A DNA stretch of 64,000 nt from Streptomyces sp. RKAG293. Its GTDB lineage: Bacteria; Actinomycetota; Actinomycetes; Streptomycetales; Streptomycetaceae. How positions within the stretch are numbered: the stretch's first letter is position 1; each line of letters opens with the position of its first letter. The stretch spans positions 5,183,501 to 5,247,500 of the forward strand of contig NZ_JAJOZB010000001.1 of NCBI RefSeq assembly GCF_023701745.1. The letters run 5' to 3'. The position numbers and the translations under genes were made by a program. Positions 57,563 to 64,000 of the stretch are shown here, one piece after another. A model generated the notes under the pieces. The model saw nothing but the letters and a program-made list of their open reading frames with translations. It was not told the DNA's origin and did no database searches.

Positions 57563-59842
57563 TCAACCCCTCCGGAGCCGCAGCGCGCGGCCGATCCGGT
57601 CGCGTCTGGGGATGGTGCGGAGCACGACGCGTTCGATGGCGTCGCAGTGGGCCCAGGCGGCGTCGGCCGACGCCGGGTCGGGGGTGCGGCCGGCGTAGCC
57701 GACCTCGTTCACCAGGCGGGCGAGATCCGGGAGATGCTCGCCGGCGGCGCCGCCCACCCGGGTCGCCCCGAACGCGGCGACCTCCTCCGCGGTGTGCGCC
57801 CCGGTGGCGGGCAGCCCGATCTCGGTGAGCCGGTCGACGATCTGCTGCCAGGCGCCGAGCACCCGCTGCCGTACGTCGGCGGCGCCGCGCCGCCTGGCCC
57901 GCCGCCGCCAGGGCAGCCAGGCCGCGTAGAGCAGATAGCCGAGGACGAGCAGCAGGGCGCCGGCCGGGGCGTAGATCCACCAGGGGGTGCCGGCGGCCGG
58001 TGCGGCCGTCGGCCGCGGGGTGCCGGCGGCCTTGGGCGGTGCGGACGGCCGCGGCTGGTCGGTGATCTGCTGGTCGACCGTCTTGCGGTCCTTCGGCTGG
58101 CCGGCCGGGGCGACCGAACTGCCGTCCTTCGACGTGGTGCCCGGGGTCGGGTAGAAGGGGACCCAGCCGATGCCCTTGAACTCCACCTCGGGCCAGGCCA
58201 GTACGTCCTTGCCCGTCACCTGCCAGGTGTCGGCGCCGGTCTTCGTGCCGGGCCGGAAGCCGACCACCACCCGGGAGGGCAGCCCCAGGGTGCGGGCGAG
58301 CACCGCGAATGAGGCGGCGAACTGCTCGGAGGTGCCGCGCTTGCCGTCGGTGAGGAAGAACTCCAGGCCGCGGTAGGTGTGGCCGGGGATGGCCCGCGGG
58401 TCGAACTGGTAGGACGCGCGCAGCCAGTCGGCGAGCTTCACGGCCTGCTCGTACGGGAACGAGCTCCCTTCGGTGGCCTTCGCGGCGATCTTCGTGAAGG
58501 ACGCGACGGACGGGATCGGCTGGTCGGCCGCGTCGGTGCGCGGGAGTTCGACGAGCGCCGGGTCGTCGGCGGCCGGCGCGTACTGCAGCCGCTGCACGTC
58601 GTAGACCGGCAGCTGGGACACGGCCGTGTAGCTGAAGCCGGTGGGCGCCGTCCGGTCGGTGGCCAGCACACCGGCGGCCGGGTCCACCGACAGTTCCGTG
58701 TGGTCCGGCAGCGTCACGGCCGAGGGCCGGTCGGCGGCCGGCAGCCAGATGCCGGGCAGCGACTGGACGGTGAAGCGCTGGGTGACTTCCTGCCGCTTGC
58801 CCGGATCGACGCCGTGTTCCGCGGGGACCCGGCCGCCGGTGCGGGCCAGTTTGGCGGTGCTGGACCAGGTGGTGCCGTTGTACGCGTCCAGCACCGCCAG
58901 CCGGTAGTTGGTCTCGGCGGCGGTGCGGACGGTGAAGACCTTGGCGTCGCCGCTGCGCATCAGCGCCGCGACCTGGTCCAGCGGACTGATGGACTCCGGA
59001 CGGACGGTGGGCGGGGTGATCGCGTCCCGCGGGTCGTACGCGGCGCCCATCCCCGGCAGGCCGGTCCCGGCCAGCGATGCGATGAGGGTCAGGCCGAGAA
59101 CCACCGGCAGCCCGAGCACCAGCCCGCGGACGGACAGGCTCACCCGCGACCGGATCAGCGCCAGCAGCGCGGTGAGCGCGGCCAGCGCGGCGACCACCGG
59201 GTAGTTGGACCCCGGGCCGTCCACGCCGAGCACCAGCGGGAAGCCGAAGGCGAGCACCGCGGGCAGCGCCGGGAGCAGCGGGGTGCGGGTGCGCAGCGCC
59301 AGTTCGGCGGAGGCGAACGCGGCGAGCCACAGCACCGCGTGCGGCAGCACCAGCAGCCGCGCTTCGCCGGGGACGGGAAGGATGGTGGTCAGGACGGCGT
59401 GCGGGGCGTCGAGCAGCGCGGGCCAGATGGCGCGCGGTCCGCCGTCCCGGAACATCGTCAGCCAGACCGTGCCGGTCCAGGCGGCGACCGTCAGCAGGAC
59501 GGACGGCCAGAGCGGGCCGGTGCGGCCCTTGCGGGACAGGGCGCCCGACAGCAGCGCGGACAGGGCGATCGGCGCGAGGACGGACACCGCGAGCACCGGC
59601 AGCAGGTCGCGGGTGCTGAACACCCGGTGCCAGCCCAGGCCGGAGACGGCGAGCAGTGCCGCGACCGGCAGCAGCGACCACAGGCGGCGGGCGCGCCCGA
59701 GGCCGTCGCCGCGGGTCGTGACCGGGGTCTTCGGACGTTCGGCGCTCGGCCCGGTGGGCGCGGGCGCGGCCCAGTCCCAGTTCGGGCCGCCGCCCTGCGG
59801 CGGCAGCGGCGCGGTGCGCGCGGGACGCGTGGTGGCGCTCAA
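57563..59842 (-). CDS. TgpA-like transglutaminase-fold protein with altered active site
   Basis: A 759-residue TgpA-type protein: an N-terminal six-helix membrane domain (about 45-225), a ~320-residue external DUF3488/transglutaminase-fold domain, and a C-terminal helix with a cytoplasmic tail (DUF4129-like). In a transglutaminase fold, the catalytic Cys should be in a G-x-C-x-x-FA segment. Here it reads RGTSEQFAASFA near 479, with Ser at that place, and the His of the next motif, normally HAWPEV, reads VLAWPEV near 525. It is likely non-catalytic. Its start overlaps the stop of the DUF58 gene by 4 bp, so it belongs to the MoxR-DUF58-TgpA operon. Confidence 0.88.
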   Translation of the reverse strand: MSATTRPARTAPLPPQGGGPNWDWAAPAPTGPSAERPKTPVTTRGDGLGRARRLWSLLPVAALLAVSGLGWHRVFSTRDLLPVLAVSVLAPIALSALLSGALSRKGRTGPLWPSVLLTVAAWTGTVWLTMFRDGGPRAIWPALLDAPHAVLTTILPVPGEARLLVLPHAVLWLAAFASAELALRTRTPLLPALPAVLAFGFPLVLGVDGPGSNYPVVAALAALTALLALIRSRVSLSVRGLVLGLPVVLGLTLIASLAGTGLPGMGAAYDPRDAITPPTVRPESISPLDQVAALMRSGDAKVFTVRTAAETNYRLAVLDAYNGTTWSSTAKLARTGGRVPAEHGVDPGKRQEVTQRFTVQSLPGIWLPAADRPSAVTLPDHTELSVDPAAGVLATDRTAPTGFSYTAVSQLPVYDVQRLQYAPAADDPALVELPRTDAADQPIPSVASFTKIAAKATEGSSFPYEQAVKLADWLRASYQFDPRAIPGHTYRGLEFFLTDGKRGTSEQFAASFAVLARTLGLPSRVVVGFRPGTKTGADTWQVTGKDVLAWPEVEFKGIGWVPFYPTPGTTSKDGSSVAPAGQPKDRKTVDQQITDQPRPSAPPKAAGTPRPTAAPAAGTPWWIYAPAGALLLVLGYLLYAAWLPWRRRARRRGAADVRQRVLGAWQQIVDRLTEIGLPATGAHTAEEVAAFGATRVGGAAGEHLPDLARLVNEVGYAGRTPDPASADAAWAHCDAIERVVLRTIPRRDRIGRALRLRRG

Positions 59843-61041
59843 CGGACCGCCTCCCAGCGCCAGCCGGCCAGCAGGGCGTCCAGGGACGCGATGTGCAGTT
59901 GCGGTACGTCGACGGTGGCGCTGGACACGCCCTGCGCGTCGGGCGCGGCCATGTCCTGGCCGGTGCGCAGCATCGTCACCCGGTCGAAGCGCCGTCTGAC
60001 CCGGCCGAGCGCCGTCAGCCCGTCGGTGTCGCCGGTGCCGGTGACGACGACCAGCGAACCGCCGCCCCGGTGGTGCTCCAGCCCGTCGAAGGCCGACGCG
60101 GCCGACTTCCGGTCGGAGCGGCCGATGAGCGCGAGCCGGTCGAGGAGCGCGTCGGCGTCGTTGCCGGAACCGTCGGTGTGCAGGATCGGGCCCGCCTCGC
60201 TGAGCACGTGCACCGGGAAGTTGGAGCGGGCGGCGGCGTACGCGATGGACGCGGCCGCGTCGACGGCCAGCTCGAAGTCGTCGTCCGAGACGTACGCGCC
60301 GGGCCGGGTGTCCAGCACCAGCGTGGTGTGCGGCAGCGACACGTCGACCATCTGCCGCACCATGAGCGTGCCGGTGCGGGCGGTGGACCGCCAGTGCACC
60401 CGGCGCAGATCGTCGCCGAGCACGTACTCACGCAGCGCGTGGAAGGTCAGCGACCCGTCGTCGGCGGTGTCCGAGGTCGGGCCCTCGACATGGTGCGCCT
60501 TGCCGGACGGCAGCACCGGCAGCAGACAGATGCGCGGCCGGACGACGAGGGTGTCGGCGGAGCCGTAGGAACGGATCCGGCGCGCGAGCCCGAGCGGGTC
60601 GGTGCGCTCCAGCCGCAGCGGGCCGACGGTGATCCTGCCCCGCCGGGCGGTCGGCAGCGCGTAGTGCAGCTCCTGCGAGCCGCCCGCGCGCAGCACCGGC
60701 ACGTCCATGGTGAGCGGCTGGTCGCCGCACATGTCGGTGGCGCGCAGCCCGCGCCGGGTGCGGGTGCCGGTGTTGGTGAGCGTGACGATGCCGTCCGCCC
60801 GGTCGCCCCGGCCGACCTTGCGCGGCGCGATCCGGCGTTCCGCGGCCAGTTGCGGCTTCGGCACCGTCCAGACCACGGCCGTGACGACCGCGGCCAGGCA
60901 GGTCAGCCCGAGCGCCGCGGCCTCTCCGTACCCGTACCCGTAGCCGGCGGCCAGCAGGGCGGCACCGGCCAGCAGGGTGCCCCAGCCGGTGGCGGACAGC
61001 GGGCCGGCGCCCGAACGGGCGGTGGCGTCGGCCGCGGGCAT
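59839..61041 (-). CDS. DUF58 protein
   Basis: A 400-residue protein with an N-terminal pair of helices (about 10-48) and a DUF58 domain, a von-Willebrand-factor-A-like fold. The family hallmark is seen as DDLRRVHWRSTARTGTLMVRQ near 205. Together with a MoxR ATPase and a TgpA-like protein it forms a common membrane-associated triplet in many bacteria, thought to assemble or fold extracytoplasmic proteins; the exact role is unknown. Its ATG overlaps the MoxR stop, and its stop overlaps the TgpA-like start, each by 3-4 bp. Confidence 0.92.
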   Translation of the reverse strand: MPAADATARSGAGPLSATGWGTLLAGAALLAAGYGYGYGEAAALGLTCLAAVVTAVVWTVPKPQLAAERRIAPRKVGRGDRADGIVTLTNTGTRTRRGLRATDMCGDQPLTMDVPVLRAGGSQELHYALPTARRGRITVGPLRLERTDPLGLARRIRSYGSADTLVVRPRICLLPVLPSGKAHHVEGPTSDTADDGSLTFHALREYVLGDDLRRVHWRSTARTGTLMVRQMVDVSLPHTTLVLDTRPGAYVSDDDFELAVDAAASIAYAAARSNFPVHVLSEAGPILHTDGSGNDADALLDRLALIGRSDRKSAASAFDGLEHHRGGGSLVVVTGTGDTDGLTALGRVRRRFDRVTMLRTGQDMAAPDAQGVSSATVDVPQLHIASLDALLAGWRWEAVR

Positions 61042-62033
61042 CAGATCCGCGCCCCGCCGGCCGCCTGCGGCACCGGCACCGTCGCCAGCACCTCGGCGAT
61101 GACGTCCGCGCCGGTACGGCCGCTCAACTCGGCCTCCGGGGTCAGGATCAGCCGGTGCGCGAGGACGTGCACGGCGAGCGCCTTGACGTCCTCGGGCAGC
61201 GCGTAGCCGCGCGACTGGGAGGCGGCCCGCACCCGGATGGCGCGCAGCAGCGCGACGGATCCGCGCGGGGACGCGCCCAGCCGGACGTCGGGCAGCGTGC
61301 GGGTCGCCGCGACGACCCGCACGATGTAGTCGTAGAGCTGCTCGGCGACCTGCACCTGCGTCGCGACCTGGATGAACTCCGCGATGTGGTGCGAGGTGGC
61401 GATCGTCGAGAGGGAGTCGGGCGAGGTGTTGGCGGCGGAGCCGGTGAGCACCGCGACCTCCGAGGCGTGGTCCGGGTAGCCGACCGTGACGCGCATCAGG
61501 AAGCGGTCCAGCTGCGCCTCGGGCAGCGCGTAGGTACCGCCCATGTCCACGGAGTTCTGCGTGGCGAGCACCATGAAGGGGCGCGGCACCGGGTGGGTCT
61601 TGCCGTCGGCGGTGACCCGGCGCTCCTCCATGACCTCCAGCATCGCCGACTGCGTCTTGGGCGAGGCGCGGTTGATCTCGTCACCGAGCACGATGTTCGC
61701 GAAGACCGGGCCGGGCAGGAAGTCGAACGTCCCGGTGTTCTGCCGGTAGATCGTCACGCCGGTGATGTCGGACGGCAGCAGGTCCGGGGTGAACTGCACC
61801 CGCGCGAAGTTCGCCTCGATCGACGCGGCCAGGCAGCGCGCCAGCGTCGTCTTGCCCGTCCCCGGCACGTCCTCGATGAGCAGGTGCCCCTCCGCGAACA
61901 GGCAGGTCAGCGCCAGCTCGACGGTGTCGCGCTTGCCCTTGACGACCCGCTCGATGTTGTCCCCGAGCGCGTGGAAGCACTGGGCGAAGAGCGCGACGGC
62001 GTCGTTCTGCTGGTACTGCGGGGGAACGCTCAT
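61041..62033 (-). CDS. MoxR-type AAA+ ATPase
   Basis: A 330-residue MoxR AAA ATPase. Walker A is DVPGTGKTTLA near 58, Walker B LGDEINRASPKTQSAMLEVM near 115, and sensor residues in VLATQNSVD near 150. It begins VPPQYQQNDA after an MS start. It is expected to work with the DUF58 partner as a chaperone-like unit. The order FN3 protein, MoxR, DUF58, TgpA on the minus strand, with 4-37 bp spacing, points to one operon. Confidence 0.95.
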   Translation of the reverse strand: MSVPPQYQQNDAVALFAQCFHALGDNIERVVKGKRDTVELALTCLFAEGHLLIEDVPGTGKTTLARCLAASIEANFARVQFTPDLLPSDITGVTIYRQNTGTFDFLPGPVFANIVLGDEINRASPKTQSAMLEVMEERRVTADGKTHPVPRPFMVLATQNSVDMGGTYALPEAQLDRFLMRVTVGYPDHASEVAVLTGSAANTSPDSLSTIATSHHIAEFIQVATQVQVAEQLYDYIVRVVAATRTLPDVRLGASPRGSVALLRAIRVRAASQSRGYALPEDVKALAVHVLAHRLILTPEAELSGRTGADVIAEVLATVPVPQAAGGARI

Positions 62034-62070
62034 GACGTGCTCGCACTTCGGTTGTGGGAGGGGGGAGGGG

Positions 62071-63999
62071 TCACTGGCATTCCCAGACGGCGGAGTTGAA
62101 GCGTGAGTCCAGGTAGATGTCGGCGACGTAGCCGTTTCCGTAGCCGGACGAGATCTTGCCCCAGACGTTGCTGGTGACGTTGTCGTACGGCTGGCGCTCC
62201 GAGCTGCCCGTCGTCCGGCAGTGCACGGTGACGGCTCCGGTGTAGTTCGAGGGGAACTTGCCCGCCCGGGTGCCGGTCTGGGTACTGGGGTCGGAGCGGA
62301 TCGCCAGCGGGTCCGGGTCGTTGCTGTTGTGCGTGATGTTCATCGTCACGTCCGGCGGCGTCAGGTCGATCGTGCCGCTCGTGGCCGCGCCCGAGCCCGC
62401 CGCGTTGCTGGTGCTCACCGAGACGTCGTACTGCTTGCTGTTCTCCAGACCGGTGACCGACTGGCTGGTGCTCTGCGTCGACTGGCTGCCGCCCGGCCAG
62501 GTCACCTTGTAGGTGACACCGGACGCGCCCGAGGGCGCCTTCCAGCTGACCTTCGCGCCGTGCCCGCCGCCGTTGTCGCTGATCTTGAGGCTCTGCGGGG
62601 CGCCGGGGGCGACACAGGGGCGGACCGGGGCCGAGGACTTCGACTCCTTGCTCGCCGCGCCGCCCGCGTACTCCGCGACGACCGTGTAGCTGAACTCCGT
62701 ACCGCAGGCGCCGCCGTCGACCTGGAAGGTGAAGGGCCCGTTCGGGCCGACCTCGGACGGCGTCGCGGTCTGGCCGCTGCCCACCCCCTTGAGCAGATAG
62801 CGCTTGGGGGTGAGCCCGGAGGCCGGCTGGAACGTCAGGGTGATGGAACCGTCGCCTGACTGGGCCTGTGGGGTGCCGGGGGTCTGCGGTTCGGGGCAGC
62901 CCGCCTCCCAGTTGATGGCGCAGTTCTTCGTCGGGGTGGCCGGCGGCGCCTGGGTCGGCGGCGGCGTGGTGGCCGGCGCTTGGGTCGGCGGCCGGGTGTT
63001 GCCGCCCTGGCCCTTGCCCGGGCGGGTCGGCTGCTGCGCCTGGTGGGTCGGCCGGGAGGACGGCACGTTGTCCTCGACGGGCTTGTCGTTCTTCTTCCGG
63101 GCCGTCGGCACCTTGTCCGTGTACTTGCCGATGGTGTGGACGTCGCCGCCCGCGTTGATGACGGCGGCGGAGTTGTTGTTCTGGTCGTTGACCCACAGCA
63201 GGCCGTTGCGGACGAAGAGTTCCAGGTTGCCCGGCTTCCTCGTCACGTTCACCGAGTCCTGGAACGCCGAGGTCGCGGTGTCGTAGACGAGCAGGCTGCC
63301 GGTGGTCCCGTCCGGGATGTACACCTTCTTGCCCAGCACCTGCGGCGCGCCCAGCGCGTGCCCCTGGATCGGGACCTTGGCGTTGATGGACTGGCCGCTG
63401 GTGACGTCGACGAGCGCGAGCGCGCCGCTGTCGGAGGCGAGGATCGGCACCATCGGGCTGTCGGTCGTGGCGGGCACCAGGATCTTCAGCGGGGCGGAGT
63501 CGTTGATGCCGCCCTGCAGGTTGAAGGTCTGCTGGGTACCGGCGACGGTCAGCACCTTGGTGACGGCGTCCGTCCGGTCGGTCACCACCGGCCGGCCCTG
63601 CGCCAGGGTCAGGACCAGGTCGTGGTCCGGGGCGGCGACCTTGACCTCGGCGCTCTTCGCCCCGTTCACGAACGGGACGACGGTGCCCTTGGCGGGCTGC
63701 GGAACCCAGAGCGTGCCCTGCGAGTCGACGGCCGCGGTGCCGAGCCCCGGGCCCAGCTGGACCTTGTCCCCGGTCGGGGTGGTCAGCGCCGGGTCGATCC
63801 GCTGGACCGTGCCCTTCGCGGCGTCCACCACATACGCGTACGTGCCGCCGGAGACGAGCTGCAGTCCGCTGGTGCCGTAGTTCGTCGACTGCTCGGCGGT
63901 GAGCTGCGAGGGGTCGATCCGGACGACCTTGCCGGTCTTCCGGTCCAGCACGAGGACGGTCCTGCCGTCCTGCGCGATCGTCACGGAGTGGCCGTTCAT
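62071..63999 (-). CDS. FN3-domain surface protein, 5' end uncertain at window edge
   Basis: At least 642 residues. An ATG lies at the extreme edge of the window, but homologs of this type usually have a signal peptide, which is absent here, so the gene probably begins further right. The visible N-terminal ~290 residues are beta-propeller-like repeats (GKVVRIDPSQL, GTVQRIDPAL, GTLWVPQPAKG). A Pro/Thr linker (about 305-375) is followed by two FN3-type domains (about 375-460 and 465-550) and a C-terminal ~95-residue SH3-like region with several Cys (VHCRTTG, AVWECQ). It is first in the MoxR operon. It is likely a large extracellular adhesion or sensor protein. Confidence 0.8.
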   Translation of the reverse strand: MNGHSVTIAQDGRTVLVLDRKTGKVVRIDPSQLTAEQSTNYGTSGLQLVSGGTYAYVVDAAKGTVQRIDPALTTPTGDKVQLGPGLGTAAVDSQGTLWVPQPAKGTVVPFVNGAKSAEVKVAAPDHDLVLTLAQGRPVVTDRTDAVTKVLTVAGTQQTFNLQGGINDSAPLKILVPATTDSPMVPILASDSGALALVDVTSGQSINAKVPIQGHALGAPQVLGKKVYIPDGTTGSLLVYDTATSAFQDSVNVTRKPGNLELFVRNGLLWVNDQNNNSAAVINAGGDVHTIGKYTDKVPTARKKNDKPVEDNVPSSRPTHQAQQPTRPGKGQGGNTRPPTQAPATTPPPTQAPPATPTKNCAINWEAGCPEPQTPGTPQAQSGDGSITLTFQPASGLTPKRYLLKGVGSGQTATPSEVGPNGPFTFQVDGGACGTEFSYTVVAEYAGGAASKESKSSAPVRPCVAPGAPQSLKISDNGGGHGAKVSWKAPSGASGVTYKVTWPGGSQSTQSTSQSVTGLENSKQYDVSVSTSNAAGSGAATSGTIDLTPPDVTMNITHNSNDPDPLAIRSDPSTQTGTRAGKFPSNYTGAVTVHCRTTGSSERQPYDNVTSNVWGKISSGYGNGYVADIYLDSRFNSAVWECQ

Positions 64000-64000
64000 G

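Overview
The window is high-GC DNA with the codon use, frequent GTG starts and gene families of a Streptomyces-type actinomycete: DUF2637, DUF3558, DUF4229 and DUF1707 proteins, futalosine menaquinone genes, System II cytochrome c maturation and an EccC-type ATPase. No rRNA, tRNA, CRISPR array or intact insertion sequence was recognised. Gene order from hemL to mqnA looks like conserved chromosomal core as I remember it from Streptomyces. The left end and a few short islands look more variable.

Layout. (1) 1-4.5 kb: a DUF2637 membrane protein that runs off the left edge, two DUF3558 lipoproteins, an RNA ligase (rtcB) and, convergent to it, a relic of a LAGLIDADG homing endonuclease. (2) 4.7-18.2 kb: an envelope and carbohydrate region with a short-chain dehydrogenase, a GT87 membrane glycosyltransferase, two divergent secreted esterases and four NodB-type deacetylases. 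One NodB domain is truncated and fused in frame to a complete GHL10 glycoside-hydrolase-like protein that keeps its own Tat signal. hemL and a phosphoglycerate-mutase-family gene sit among these. (3) 18.3-30 kb: resA-ccdA-resB-resC (cytochrome c maturation), then menaquinone genes mqnL-mqnP and mqnM-(Lrp/AsnC)-mqnE. mqnA follows at 47.3 kb. Haem synthesis, cytochrome c assembly and the respiratory quinone are therefore partly co-located. (4) 30-35.5 kb: small accessory genes, a dicarboxylate/amino-acid symporter, a Nudix hydrolase beside a decayed TPR regulator, and a DUF1707-FHA protein. (5) 35.7-46.7 kb: lipid metabolism under a TetR and an AraC regulator: MaoC hydratase, two-domain FabG4-like reductase, thiolase, two acyl-CoA synthetases and a secreted lipase. 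Paired palindromes lie between the divergent reductase and thiolase genes. (6) 46.8-48.1 kb: cold-shock gene and mqnA. (7) 48.2-64 kb: a type VII-like locus with an EccC ATPase carrying an N-terminal FHA-like region, two WXG100-type helical proteins that lack a true WXG motif, an intact Ser/Thr kinase, a degenerate kinase with an FN3 domain, and a MoxR-DUF58-TgpA set with an FN3 surface protein. No EccB, EccD, EccE or mycosin is visible.

The least ordinary items are the NodB/GHL10 fusion, the homing-endonuclease relic, the phospho-signalling EccC/WXG locus without other ESX core genes, the TgpA-like protein lacking catalytic Cys and His, the apparent ATC start of a lipoprotein gene, and the paired palindromes between the lipid genes. 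All assignments come from reading the sequence and remembered family features. No database search was run.
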